Assembly: GCF_900111245.1 (NCBI RefSeq)
Contig: NZ_FOGO01000001.1
Location: 310,001-374,000, forward strand
DNA: 64,000 nt
DNA from: Streptomyces qinglanensis
GTDB lineage: Bacteria; Actinomycetota; Actinomycetes; Streptomycetales; Streptomycetaceae
Reading direction: 5' to 3'
The notes beneath the pieces were generated by a model. The model was not told where the DNA came from. It did no database searches and worked only from the letters and a program-made list of their open reading frames with translations. Made by a program: the position numbers and the translations under genes. Positions 32,851-42,649 of the stretch are shown in pieces; positions within the stretch are counted from its first letter, which is position 1; each line of letters begins with the position of its first letter.

Positions 32851-34113
32851 ATGACTCTCCCGCCGCTCTCCCGCAGCCGCACCCACCCCGCCGTCCGTCC
32901 CACCCGCCGCCCGGCCGGGCGCCCGTCCCGCCGGAACCTGCTCGCCGGGGTGGCCTCCGGTACGGCGCTGGCCACCGTCGGTGCCCCGGTACCGGTGGCC
33001 GCCGCGGACACCCCGCAGGCCGGCCCCCGGGACGCGGGCGGGGGCCGGAGGCTCCCGCCGCCCGACGCCCGCGCGCTGCGGGCTGCTCTGGACGACCTGG
33101 CGCACCCGCGCGCCTCCGGGGCGCAGTTGCGGGTCAGCGGCTCGGCCGGGCGGTGGTACGGCACCTCGGGCGTCTCGGACCCGTCGACCGGGCGACCGGT
33201 CGGCCTCGACGACAAGGTGCGCGCGGGCAGCGTCACCAAGGCGTTCGTGGCCACCGCGGCGCTGCAGCTCGCCGACGAGGGGCGGCTGCGCCTGGCGGCA
33301 CCCGTCCGGCACTACCTGCCCGACCTGCTGCCGGAGCGGTTCGGCGCCGTCACCGTGGCGCAACTCCTCGACCACACCAGCGGGCTGCCCGACCACGTAG
33401 GACTGCCCGACATGAGCACGGCGGAGGCCGTGCTGCGGCACCGCTTCGACCGGTGGACCCCGCAGCGGATCGTGGCGAGCGCCACCGGCGGCGAGCTGAA
33501 GTTCCGGCCGGGCACCAGGCAGGAGTACCGCGGCGTCAACTACGTGCTCGCGGCACTGGTCATGGAGCAGGTGACGGGGCGTCCGTACGGGATCGAGCTG
33601 CGCGACCGGCTGCTGCGGCCGCTGCGGCTGGGGCACACCTCCGTCCCGTCGGCGGAGGGCTACCCGCGGCGGATCCGCGGCCCGCACATGCACGGCTGCC
33701 TGGAGACGGAGGACGGCACACTCGCGGACGTCACCGAGTTCGACATGTCCGCCTCGTACGCGGACGGCGAGATCGTGACCAGCACCGGCGATCTGCACCG
33801 CTTCCTGTCCGCGCTGTTCTCCGGGGCACTGCTGCCGCAGCGGCAGTTGCGCAGGATGTTCACCCTGCCGCCGAAGCAGGTGCGGATGCTCGACGGGAGT
33901 CCGGCGCGCTACAGCACCGGGCTGCAGACGGTCACCGTCGAGGGGGTGGAGCTGTGGGGCAAGACGGGCGAGCACGACGGCTATGCGACCGGCATGTTCG
34001 CCACCCGCGACCAGCAGCGGCGGCTGGTGTGGACGTTCACCCCGGTCGAGCCGGGCGCGGACCCCTCGCCGATGAGCCGGCGGATCGCCGAGGCGGCCAC
34101 GGCCCGGCGCTAG
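32851..34113 (+). CDS. Tat-exported serine hydrolase (beta-lactamase/DD-peptidase class C fold)
   Basis: The 420-aa protein has a twin-arginine signal (S-R-R-N-L-L-A near residue 27, then a hydrophobic stretch and A-A-A) and a class C beta-lactamase/D-Ala-D-Ala carboxypeptidase domain. The nucleophile is S-V-T-K near 130 and the third motif G-K-T-G-E-H-D-G-Y near 370. The second motif, normally Y-S-N, reads Y-R-G (Y-R-G-V-N-Y near 228), so the Asn is missing. The ATG at 32851 is preceded by GGTGGAG. It may be a DD-peptidase, esterase or related hydrolase acting outside the cell. Its 3' end overlaps that of the LysR gene by four bases. Confidence 0.85.
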   Translation: MTLPPLSRSRTHPAVRPTRRPAGRPSRRNLLAGVASGTALATVGAPVPVAAADTPQAGPRDAGGGRRLPPPDARALRAALDDLAHPRASGAQLRVSGSAGRWYGTSGVSDPSTGRPVGLDDKVRAGSVTKAFVATAALQLADEGRLRLAAPVRHYLPDLLPERFGAVTVAQLLDHTSGLPDHVGLPDMSTAEAVLRHRFDRWTPQRIVASATGGELKFRPGTRQEYRGVNYVLAALVMEQVTGRPYGIELRDRLLRPLRLGHTSVPSAEGYPRRIRGPHMHGCLETEDGTLADVTEFDMSASYADGEIVTSTGDLHRFLSALFSGALLPQRQLRRMFTLPPKQVRMLDGSPARYSTGLQTVTVEGVELWGKTGEHDGYATGMFATRDQQRRLVWTFTPVEPGADPSPMSRRIAEAATARR

Positions 34114-35027
34114 GGCCGGCTGTCGGGGCCGGGACCGCCGTCTTCGAGGGCGACCCGTTCGGTCAGGATCCGCTGGAGTTCCCGGGCCGCGCGGGTCGGG
34201 GAGACGTCGCCGCGGTGCGCGACCGCGACGGTGCGGTGCAGCCCGGGTGGTGCGAAGCGGGTGACCCGCAGACCGGAGCGGGCCGCGACCATCCGGGGGA
34301 CGACGGCCAGTCCGAGGCCCGCGCGGACGAAGCCGAGCACGGCGTCCATCTCGCCGCCCTCCACGCCGAAGACGGGTTCGAAGCCCGCGTCCCGGCAGGC
34401 GGCCACGGTCAGCTCCCGCAGATCGTAGCCGCGCCGGAACATCGCCAGCGGACGGCCGCGCAGGTCCTCGACGCGGATGCGGTCGCGGCGCGGGAGCGGG
34501 GGCGCATCCGGGGCCGCGACGACGACCAGTTCCTCGCTCAGCAGCTCGGCAGCGGCCAGCACCGGCCCCTGGCCGGGCAGCGGGGTGATGATCAGCGCCA
34601 GGTCCAGCTCCCCCGCCGCCAGCGCCCGCACCAGGTCCTGGGAGCCGTCCTCGTGCACCATCAGCTCCACGCCGGGGTAGCGGTCGTGGAAGGCGCGCAG
34701 CACGTCCGGCACGAGTCCGGCGCACAGGCTCGGCGGCGCCCCGAGCCGGACCCGCCCGCGCCGGAGCTGCGCGACCTCCTGCACCTCGCGGCGGGCCGTC
34801 TCGGTGTCGGCCAGGATCCGCCGGGCCAGCGGCAGCAGGGCCTCGCCCGCGTCGGTGAGCGAGATGTGCCCCCGCGCCCGGTGGAAGAGCTCGGCGCCCA
34901 GCTCCCGCTCCAGGGAGCGGATCTGCTGGGAGAGGGAGGGCTGGGCGACGTGTTCGCGCTGCGCCGCCCGGGTGAAGTGGCGGGTGTCGGCGACGGCGAC
35001 GACGTAGCGGAGCTGCTGGAGCTGCAT
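34110..35027 (-). CDS. LysR-family transcriptional regulator
   Basis: This 305-aa regulator has an N-terminal winged helix-turn-helix (residues 1-60; A-A-Q-R-E-H-V-A-Q-P-S-L-S-Q-Q-I) and a C-terminal periplasmic-binding-like effector domain (90-295). The ATG at 35027 starts M-Q-L-Q-Q-L-R-Y, the usual LysR beginning. It is divergent from sdhCAB with a LysR box in the 91-base intergenic region, so it probably regulates sdhCAB and itself. The effector is unknown. Confidence 0.95.
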   Translation of the reverse strand: MQLQQLRYVVAVADTRHFTRAAQREHVAQPSLSQQIRSLERELGAELFHRARGHISLTDAGEALLPLARRILADTETARREVQEVAQLRRGRVRLGAPPSLCAGLVPDVLRAFHDRYPGVELMVHEDGSQDLVRALAAGELDLALIITPLPGQGPVLAAAELLSEELVVVAAPDAPPLPRRDRIRVEDLRGRPLAMFRRGYDLRELTVAACRDAGFEPVFGVEGGEMDAVLGFVRAGLGLAVVPRMVAARSGLRVTRFAPPGLHRTVAVAHRGDVSPTRAARELQRILTERVALEDGGPGPDSRP

Positions 35028-35047
35028 ACGGCAAGCATACGGCGCCA

Positions 35048-35066
35048 CGATAGGCATGCCCTATCG
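35048..35066. promoter_or_regulatory. LysR-type operator between lysR gene and sdhC
   Basis: CGATAGG-CATGC-CCTATCG is a perfect 7-bp inverted repeat with a five-base centre. It contains the T-N11-A pattern (ATAG-N7-CTAT) of LysR binding sites. It lies 21 bases before the regulator's start and 53 before sdhC. Confidence 0.75.
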
Positions 35067-35118
35067 TTCGCAGCTCTTCTATGTCTTGGACTGATGCCGA
35101 GAGCCGTCCCTACCGTGC

Positions 35119-35877
35119 ATGGCCATGACGACGGATATCCGCACCCCCGCTCCGCAGCGGCCCCGGACCGGCTCGGCGGCCCCGCCGGGGCCGGGACCCC
35201 GGCGGGGCCGACTGCGCACCCTGTGGGGCTCGACGATCGGCAAGAAGGCCGTCATGGCGGTCACCGGGCTGCTGATGCTGGCCTATCTGCTCGTCCACAT
35301 GCTCGGGAACCTGAAGGTCTTCTTCGGGCCGGAGGACATGAACGGCTACGCGCACTGGCTGCGCACCCTGGGTGAGCCGCTGCTGCGGTACGGCTGGTTC
35401 CTGTGGATCGCGCGGGCCGTCCTGCTCGCGGCCGTCGTCCTGCACGGTGTGAGCGCCTACCAGCTCAGCAGGCGCGACCTCGCCGCCCGGCCGGTCGGGT
35501 ACCGGCACCGCAGGCGCGGCAGCAGCTACGCGACCCGGACCATGCGCTGGGGCGGGATCATCCTGGCCCTGTTCCTCGTCTGGCACGTGCTCGACCTGAC
35601 GACCGGCACCGTCAATCCGCGCGGCCAGGAAGGCCACCCGTACGAGAACATCGTGGCCGGGTTCCGCACCTGGTACGCGAACGTCATCTACCTCGTCGCC
35701 ATGCTCGCCGTCGGGCTGCACATCCGGCACGGCTTCTGGAGCGCGGCGCAGACCCTCGGGGTGACCCGGCCCGGCACCGCGCGCCTGCTCAAGGCCGGAG
35801 CGACCGTGCTCGCGGCGGCCATCACCGCCGGATTCGTCTCCGTACCCGTCGGCGTCATGACCGGAGTGGTGAACTGA
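35119..35877 (+). CDS. sdhC: Succinate dehydrogenase/fumarate reductase cytochrome b subunit
   Basis: In this 252-aa protein an Arg/Pro-rich N-terminus is followed by five membrane helices with several conserved His (H-M-L-G-N-L near 60, W-H-V-L-D-L near 155, L-H-I-R-H-G near 200), as in the di-heme type-B cytochrome b. It anchors SdhAB and exchanges electrons with menaquinone. An in-frame ATG two codons later is an alternative start. It is first in sdhCAB. Confidence 0.93.
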   Translation: MAMTTDIRTPAPQRPRTGSAAPPGPGPRRGRLRTLWGSTIGKKAVMAVTGLLMLAYLLVHMLGNLKVFFGPEDMNGYAHWLRTLGEPLLRYGWFLWIARAVLLAAVVLHGVSAYQLSRRDLAARPVGYRHRRRGSSYATRTMRWGGIILALFLVWHVLDLTTGTVNPRGQEGHPYENIVAGFRTWYANVIYLVAMLAVGLHIRHGFWSAAQTLGVTRPGTARLLKAGATVLAAAITAGFVSVPVGVMTGVVN

Positions 35878-35878
35878 C

Positions 35879-37908
<2,030 letters not shown>

Positions 37909-37912
<4 letters not shown>

Positions 37913-38649
37913 ACCTCACCCTCCGGATCTGGCGGCAGCCGGACGCCGAGTCGCCCGGCGAGATGCGCACGTACGAGGTCGAGGACATCTCCCCCGACAT
38001 GTCCTTCCTGGAGATGCTCGACACGCTCAACGAGACGCTGCTGACACGTGGCGAGGAACCCGTCGCCTTCGACCACGACTGCCGCGAGGGCATCTGCGGC
38101 GCCTGCGGCATGGTCATCAACGGCGCGGCCCACGGCCCCGAACGCACCACCACCTGCCAGTTGCACATGCGGCACTTCGCCGACGGCGACACCGTCGACG
38201 TCGAGCCCTGGCGCGCCGCGGCCTTCCCCGTCGTACGGGACCTGGTCGTCGACCGGTCCGCGTTCGACCGGGTGATCGGCGCGGGCGGCTACATCACCGC
38301 ACCCACCGGCGCGGCACCCGAGGCCCACGCGACCGCGGTGCCCAAACCCGCCGCCGACGCGGCGTTCACCCACGCCGAGTGCATCGGCTGCGGCGCCTGT
38401 GTGGCCGCCTGCCCGAACGGGTCGGCCATGCTGTTCACCTCCGCCAAGGTCAACCACCTCGCCGCGCTGCCGCAGGGGGCGCCCGAGCGGGAGACCCGGG
38501 TGCTCGACATGGTCGCGCAGATGGACGCCGAGGGCTTCGGCGGCTGCACCCTGACCGGCGAATGCGCCACGGCCTGCCCCAAGGGCATCCCGATGCCGTC
38601 CATCGCCGCGATGAACCGCGAGTATTTGCGGGCGACGGCGAAGAGGTAG
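37909..38649 (+). CDS. sdhB: Succinate dehydrogenase/fumarate reductase iron-sulfur subunit
   Basis: This 246-aa subunit has all three clusters: 2Fe-2[11 protein letters not shown] near residues 61-70 with a later T-T-C; 4Fe-4[13 protein letters not shown] near 159-170; 3Fe-4S C-T-L-T-G-E-C and A-C-P-K-G-I near 208-222. It passes electrons from SdhA to the cytochrome b. It overlaps sdhA by ATGA. Confidence 0.96.
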
Positions 38650-38677
38650 CCCGCGGGGGCGCCGGCGGCGGGCGACG

Positions 38678-38706
38678 CCGGGCGCCTTGCCGGGCCCGGC
38701 GCCCGG
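38678..38706 (+). terminator. Probable terminator after sdhB
   Basis: CCGGGCGCC (38678-38686) pairs with GGCGCCCGG (38698-38706). It lies in a GC-rich gap (38650-38800) that also repeats GCCGGGCCCGGCGCC and CGCGGATGCCGGG. Confidence 0.5.
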
Positions 38707-38800
38707 GTGCCGGGGCCGGGCGCCCTCGCGGATGCCGGGCCCGGCGCCCGCGCGGATGCCGGGGATCCCGGCGGTCCGCCGCACCCTCTACAGTGACCCG

Positions 38801-39541
38801 ATGTCCCCCAACCGGCTCCCGGACCAGCGCCCCACCCTGCCCGAGCTGGCCCGGCAGGCCCTCTCGTCCGTCCAGCGCGGCTACGACCTGCTGGCCCCGA
38901 AGTTCGACCACACCGCCTACCGGACACCGGACCGGGTGCTGGACGCGACCGCCCGGACCCTCGGCGGCCACGGCCCCTTCGCCGACGGGCTCGACCTGTG
39001 CTGCGGCACCGGCGCGGGCCTGCGGGTGCTGGAGGAGGTGTGCACCGGCCGGGCGGTGGGCGCCGACTTCAGCACGGGCATGCTGGCAGAGGCCAGGTTC
39101 GCGTACGCGACCGCCCCGCACCCCGCCCCGCACTGGGTGCGCGGCGACGCGCACGCGCTGCCGTTCCGCGACGGCACCTTCGACCTGGTGGCCAGCTTCG
39201 GCGCGTTCGGCCACTTCCTGCCCGCCGAGCGCCCGCACCTGTTCGGCCAGGTGCACCGCGTGCTGCGGGACGGCGGCACCTTCGCGTTCCCGGTGGCGGC
39301 GCCGCCGCGCCCGGGCACCGCCGCGTACTGGTCGCTGCTCGGGTTCGACGCGGCGATGCGGGTGCGCAACACCGTGTGGCGGCCGCCCTTCGTCATGTAC
39401 TACCGCACCTGGCCGTTGGGCGACGTCCGGCGGGACCTGATGAATGCGGGCTTCGAGGTGACGCCGGCGCCCCTCGACGAACTGGGCCGCCGCGACGACG
39501 GCTCCCCGCGCTGCCGGCTGCTCCTCGCCAGGAAGCGCTGA
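38801..39541 (+). CDS. SAM-dependent class I methyltransferase
   Basis: The 246-aa protein has the SAM-binding motif L-D-L-C-C-G-T-G-A-G near residues 66-75, the acidic end of beta2 (V-G-A-D-F-S near 86) and a Methyltransf_11-type core (F-D-L-V-A-S-F-G-A near 130). The ATG at 38801 gives the normal length; longer frames read into the repeat-rich gap. The substrate is unknown. Confidence 0.88.
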   Translation: MSPNRLPDQRPTLPELARQALSSVQRGYDLLAPKFDHTAYRTPDRVLDATARTLGGHGPFADGLDLCCGTGAGLRVLEEVCTGRAVGADFSTGMLAEARFAYATAPHPAPHWVRGDAHALPFRDGTFDLVASFGAFGHFLPAERPHLFGQVHRVLRDGGTFAFPVAAPPRPGTAAYWSLLGFDAAMRVRNTVWRPPFVMYYRTWPLGDVRRDLMNAGFEVTPAPLDELGRRDDGSPRCRLLLARKR

Positions 39542-39545
39542 GCGC

Positions 39546-39908
39546 CTACCCGCGCCGCGCGGGCCTGCGCAGCAGCATGCCGCCGATCCCGACCAGCGCC
39601 GGGAAGCCGCCCTTGGGCATCGCCGCAGCCCCCACCGCACCGACGCCGACCAGCACAGCGCCCGCGGCACGCTGTGCGGCGACATCGCCGTGCTCCTCCG
39701 CCGAGCGGAGCAACCGGCCGCCCATCCACAGGGCCGGCGCCGCCGCCAGGAACCAGAACGCCGCCGCCCGGTCACCGCGCTCCGGTACGGAGTTGACCAC
39801 ACCACTGCGGGCCAGCTCCGCCAGCGCTTCCCTGTGGACCAGCGCACCGATGGCACCGTGGCCGACCGCGACGGCCTGGAGCAGACGTCCCGCTGAAGGT
39901 CGATTCAT
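39546..39908 (-). CDS. Small membrane protein (DUF6463-like)
   Basis: This 120-aa protein has about four hydrophobic helices, including G-H-G-A-I-G-A near residue 17, a W-F-L-A-A-A-P-A-L-W segment near 52, and two more toward the C-terminus. The pattern matches the small four-helix DUF6463 proteins as I remember them. It converges on the methyltransferase gene with a four-base gap. Function is unknown. Confidence 0.65.
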   Translation of the reverse strand: MNRPSAGRLLQAVAVGHGAIGALVHREALAELARSGVVNSVPERGDRAAAFWFLAAAPALWMGGRLLRSAEEHGDVAAQRAAGAVLVGVGAVGAAAMPKGGFPALVGIGGMLLRRPARRG

Positions 39909-40245
39909 ACCGCCGATCGTAGTCCCGGCCGGGCAGGAACCGCCGGGAATCGAGCACTTGGACGGATCCCTCCCGGATCGTTCGGCGCGCCGTGCCGCCG
40001 GCACCCCGTCCCGGCGCGCGAGCTCGCGGAGCCGGCCGTCAGCGGGCCGTGTGCGGGGGCCACGGGCGTGGCACAGGTCGTGGTCGTGCCACACGCCCCG
40101 GATGCAGCGGCCGCCCGCGAGAGCACCGGCACGCGGACGTGACGCGGCAGGCGGACAGGTCGAGTGCAGAGTGCCGCTCCGGTCGGGAGTCGGACGCCGA
40201 CGGCAGCGGCTCGACAACGGCCGTGACCCGTCCAACACAGCCATG
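39909..40245. other. 337-base gap with one hairpin
   Basis: Apart from the hairpin at 40064-40098 I see no gene. Open frames here lack starts with ribosome sites. The right part may hold the 3' untranslated end of the micro-gene operon. Confidence 0.4.
40064..40098 (-). terminator. Hairpin downstream of the micro-gene operon
   Basis: GGGCGTGGCAC pairs with GTGCCACACGCCC with a two-base bulge and an 11-base loop. It lies about 150 bases past the stop of the last micro-gene. Confidence 0.4.
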
Positions 40246-40404
40246 TCAGGGCCTTCGAGCGGGCTTCGTTCCGTGCTCCGGATGCCGCCGCAGCAGTACG
40301 GCGCAGTCGGTGGCCCGGCTCCAGTCCCCCACCCTGCGCGCGGCTTCCCGGTCGCGCTCCAGGCGGACGCACTCCGCGCAGTCCCTCGCAGCGTCAGCCG
40401 TCAT
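40246..40404 (-). CDS. 52-aa Cys-containing micro-protein
   Basis: This short gene starts at ATG 40404, overlapping the stop of the 93-aa gene by four bases (ATGA). The protein has C-x-x-C (D-C-A-E-C-V-R-L-E-R-D-R-E-A-A) then D-W-S-R-A-T-D-C and a basic C-terminus, suggesting a small helical, possibly metal-binding fold. It is third in a row of three coupled genes divergent from the XRE regulator. I believe similar small proteins sit by XRE/DUF397 genes in other Streptomyces, but give no function. Confidence 0.65.
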   Translation of the reverse strand: MTADAARDCAECVRLERDREAARRVGDWSRATDCAVLLRRHPEHGTKPARRP

Positions 40405-40682
40405 GGTGCTGCCTCCTCCCCCATGTGGCGGGCTGCTCGGCGCAGCCTTCTGCGGGCTTCTCGGTGCGCCGCCTCAAGTCGCCGCGCCAGCGGGCATGAC
40501 CGCTCCTGCGTGCAGGCTCGGCACTCCTGGCGGTGTATGACAGAGGCTGCCTGGAGCTGCGCGATGTCGGCCCAGCGGGGTGAGGCGGAGACCTCGGGAC
40601 TCGGCGGGCCGTCGTCCGCGGGGACCGGCGCGCGGGCTGCCGACTGCCGCGCTCCGCCCGTCGCATCCGTCCGGCCGGTCAC
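40401..40682 (-). CDS. 93-aa micro-protein with CxxC-x5-C
   Basis: It is read from GTG 40682, which overlaps the stop of the preceding gene by four bases (GTGA). The first 35 residues are Ala/Pro-rich and likely disordered. The rest is helical with H-R-Q-E-C-R-A-C-T-Q-E-R-S-C-P (Cys54, 57, 63) and a basic Arg/Ala helix at the end. The cysteine spacing suggests a zinc site. A longer frame upstream exists but would overlap the 64-aa gene completely. Confidence 0.65.
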   Translation of the reverse strand: MTGRTDATGGARQSAARAPVPADDGPPSPEVSASPRWADIAQLQAASVIHRQECRACTQERSCPLARRLEAAHREARRRLRRAARHMGEEAAP

Positions 40683-40873
40683 GCCTGCGACCTCCGCCGC
40701 AGCCCGGCCACGACGTCCCGCAGCAGATCCGGAGTCGGCTCCGCGAATCCGGTGCGCGGCACCCACTCGGGTACGAGTCGCCAGAAGGCTCCGGCCTCCA
40801 TGAACGCGGTGAGTTCCGCCGCGGCTCCCGGCCGGTCCGGTCCCCGGCCCGCCGTGTCGTCCTTTCCGGACAC
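40679..40873 (-). CDS. 64-aa micro-protein, first gene of the divergent trio
   Basis: It starts at GTG 40873 with GAGGAG six bases upstream, the best ribosome site in the island. The protein has a short Gly/Asp-rich start, then E-L-T-A-F-M-E-A-G-A-F-W-R-L-V-P-E-W and a C-terminal helix P-D-L-L-R-D-V-V-A-G-L. It has no Cys and no membrane segment. It is divergent from the XRE gene with 107 bases between the two start codons. Function is unknown. Confidence 0.7.
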   Translation of the reverse strand: MSGKDDTAGRGPDRPGAAAELTAFMEAGAFWRLVPEWVPRTGFAEPTPDLLRDVVAGLRRRSQA

Positions 40874-40945
40874 GCTCCACTCCTCTCCGTAGTTCGGTGA
40901 CTACCAAGGGGATTCAGCGTGGCCGCGAGCGGGGAGGCATTCAAC

Positions 40946-40984
40946 GTGTCAGACCGGAACGAAAGGTCGGTGACGGCCCGTTGA
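40946..40984 (+). CDS. 12-codon leader ORF upstream of the XRE gene
   Basis: GTG 40946 follows GGGGAGG at about seven bases and encodes M-S-D-R-N-E-R-S-V-T-A-R before TGA. Its stop overlaps the proposed TTG start of the XRE gene (TTGA). It could couple translation of the regulator, or be the relic of an N-terminal frameshift. Confidence 0.4.
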   Translation: MSDRNERSVTAR

Positions 40985-41820
40985 ACCGCAAGGAGTTGGA
41001 TCCGGACAGCTCTCCCCAAGCAGCGTTCGGAGCACGGCTGCGCAGCATGCGCGAGGCACGCGGCTGGAAGCAGGAGGAGCTGGGAGATCGGACGGGGTAT
41101 TCCAGTACGCATGTGTCAGCCGTGGAAACCGGTCGCAAGATGCCGACCTTGCGCTTCTCGCGCAGTGCGGACCTCGCCTTCGGCATCGCGGACACCAGGG
41201 ACACGCTCGAGCAGCAGCACCGCGAGATCCGGCACGGCAGCCTGCTGGAGGGCTTCCCCCAGTACGTGGAGTGCGAGACCCGAGCGGCGGAGATCCGCGT
41301 CTACGAAGTGGGAGTCATCCCTGGCCTGCTCCAGACTCCTGAGTACGCGAGAGAGATCGCAAACAGTGGCGTGAAGCGAGGAGCGATCACGCCGGAACAG
41401 GCTGAGGAACGAGTCGCCCTCATCGCCGAGCGGCAAGCAGCACTTGTCCGAACTCCTCCGCCACTGATCTCTGTCGTACTGGACGAAAGCTGTATCCGTA
41501 GACCGATGGGCGAACCCGCCGTCCTCGAAGCTCAGTTGGACAGGGTCATCGAATGTGCGGAGCAACCCAACACCATGCTTCAGGTCGCCCCCTTCGCAAT
41601 GGGCGCCCGCCGTCCGCTCTCGTTGCCGCTCTACATCCTGACGATGGCGGACCGGTCCCTGATGTCGTACGCCGAATCAGCGCAGCGGGGCCATCTGGAG
41701 CGGGACAACAGGTTCGTGCTGCCCATGCTGACGGCCTACCATCAGCTACAGGCCGCAGCGCCCTCCCAGGCGGAATCCGTCGCCATGATCAGCCGGTTAC
41801 GAAAGGACACTCCGCGATGA
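40981..41820 (+). CDS. XRE-family regulator (DUF5753 type)
   Basis: This 279-aa protein has an N-terminal helix-turn-helix (F-G-A-R-L-R-S-M-R-E-A-R-G-W-K-Q-E-E-L and S-S-T-H-V-S-A-V-E-T-G-R-K, about residues 15-65). A C-terminal DUF5753-like domain carries Y-E-V-G-V-I-P-G-L-L-Q-T-P-E-Y-A and V-L-D-E-S. The TTG at 40981 gives M-N-R-K-E-L-D-P, the usual beginning of the family; a GTG at 40897 lacks a ribosome site. Its stop overlaps a DUF397 gene (ATGA), the layout of whiJ/abaA-type and Scr1/Scr2-type loci of Streptomyces, linked to development and antibiotic regulation. Confidence 0.88.
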   Translation: MNRKELDPDSSPQAAFGARLRSMREARGWKQEELGDRTGYSSTHVSAVETGRKMPTLRFSRSADLAFGIADTRDTLEQQHREIRHGSLLEGFPQYVECETRAAEIRVYEVGVIPGLLQTPEYAREIANSGVKRGAITPEQAEERVALIAERQAALVRTPPPLISVVLDESCIRRPMGEPAVLEAQLDRVIECAEQPNTMLQVAPFAMGARRPLSLPLYILTMADRSLMSYAESAQRGHLERDNRFVLPMLTAYHQLQAAAPSQAESVAMISRLRKDTPR

Positions 41821-42020
41821 CCGAGGCCCCCCGCTGGCTCACCTCGTCCTACAGCGAGAACGGTGGCGCCTGCGTGCAGGTCGCCACCAACCTCGCCGCC
41901 CGCGGCACCGTCCCCGTCCGCGACTCCAAGCACCCCACCGGACCGGTTCTGGACCTGACCACCGAGGCGTTCTCCACCTTCGTGACGAGCATCAAGACCG
42001 GAAACCTCAGCACCGCCTGA
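41817..42020 (+). CDS. DUF397 protein, copy 1
   Basis: This 67-aa protein has the DUF397 pattern: W-L-T-S-S-Y-S-E-N-G-G-A-C-V-Q-V-A, then V-P-V-R-D-S-K-H-P-T-G-P-V-L and F-V-T-S-I-K near the end. Its start overlaps the XRE stop, so it is made with the regulator. DUF397 proteins are known partners or modulators of adjacent XRE proteins. Confidence 0.92.
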   Translation: MTEAPRWLTSSYSENGGACVQVATNLAARGTVPVRDSKHPTGPVLDLTTEAFSTFVTSIKTGNLSTA

Positions 42021-42044
42021 CCGTCGACCACGAAAGGACACGCC

Positions 42045-42251
42045 GTGACGACCGAAACCCCCCGCTGGCTCACGTCCTCCTACAGCGACAACGGCGGCGC
42101 CTGCGTGCACGTCGCCACCAACCTCGCCGCCCGCGGCACCGTCCCCGTCCGCGACTCCAAGCACCCCACCGGACCGGTTCTGGACCTGACCACCGAGGCG
42201 TTCTCCACCTTCGTGACGAGCATCAAGAGCGGAGACCTCAGCACCGCCTGA
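42045..42251 (+). CDS. DUF397 protein, copy 2
   Basis: This 68-aa tandem duplicate lies 24 bases after copy 1 and starts with GTG after GAAAGG. It differs at a handful of residues, mainly in the first 25 (E to D, Q to H). A 118-base stretch is identical in both copies (41880-41997 and 42111-42228), which indicates recent duplication or gene conversion. Confidence 0.9.
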   Translation: MTTETPRWLTSSYSDNGGACVHVATNLAARGTVPVRDSKHPTGPVLDLTTEAFSTFVTSIKSGDLSTA

Positions 42252-42332
42252 CCGTCGGGGCGGGTATCGGTTCGGAGACGCCCCCGTCGCGCCCACCGAC
42301 GGAACCCCGACACGGGCCAAGATTCGGGGGCG

Positions 42333-42545
42333 TCACAGGATCTCCGCGCCGAAGAGATCGGCAAGCTCCTCCGCGTCGTCCCCAGCCCGCGTGCGCCAGG
42401 CCCGGAGAGCTGGCGCCGCGTCGCGCAGTTGCTGGGCTCTGAGCACGTACTCGACATAGCCCGAGAGGTCGCCGCCCGAGGCGGCACGGGCGTGGGCGAG
42501 GACATCGGCAGGCAGGCTGACGGTGATGCGCGTACGGAGGCTCAT
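42333..42545 (-). CDS. Ribbon-helix-helix-like small protein
   Basis: In the 70-aa protein, R-T-R-I-T-V-S-L-P-A-D-V-L-A-H-A-R-A near the N-terminus resembles the beta strand and first helix of CopG/RHH antitoxins. Helices with L-S-G-Y-V-E-Y-V-L-R and an acidic end follow. An alternative ATG at 42584 would add 13 residues but would begin just beside the his terminator. No toxin gene lies next to it. Confidence 0.7.
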   Translation of the reverse strand: MSLRTRITVSLPADVLAHARAASGGDLSGYVEYVLRAQQLRDAAPALRAWRTRAGDDAEELADLFGAEIL

Positions 42546-42590
42546 ACGCCCGTGAGCGTACTTCTGTATGACGCCGTGACGCATGGAACC

Positions 42591-42634
42591 GCCGCCGTGC
42601 CCCGGACCGGCGCCCCGGTCCGGGGCACGGCGGC
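42591..42634 (-). terminator. Terminator of the his operon
   Basis: A perfect 20-bp stem (42591-42610 with 42615-42634) with the four-base loop CGCC lies 16 bases after the hisF stop. Confidence 0.85.
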
Positions 42635-42649
42635 CCCACCGGCCAGGTG

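Noticed and set aside
40897..40980. GTG at 40897 as the XRE start
   Set aside because: It has no ribosome site and would add 28 atypical residues before N-R-K-E-L-D-P, where the family usually starts.
40246..42545. Island considered as a prophage or integrative element
   Set aside because: No integrase, attachment repeat, tRNA or transfer gene is present, and base composition is close to the surroundings.
42582..42584. Alternative ATG for the ribbon-helix-helix gene
   Set aside because: It would start seven bases from the his terminator stem, leaving no room for a promoter. The ATG at 42545 fits the RHH strand better, though this is not certain.
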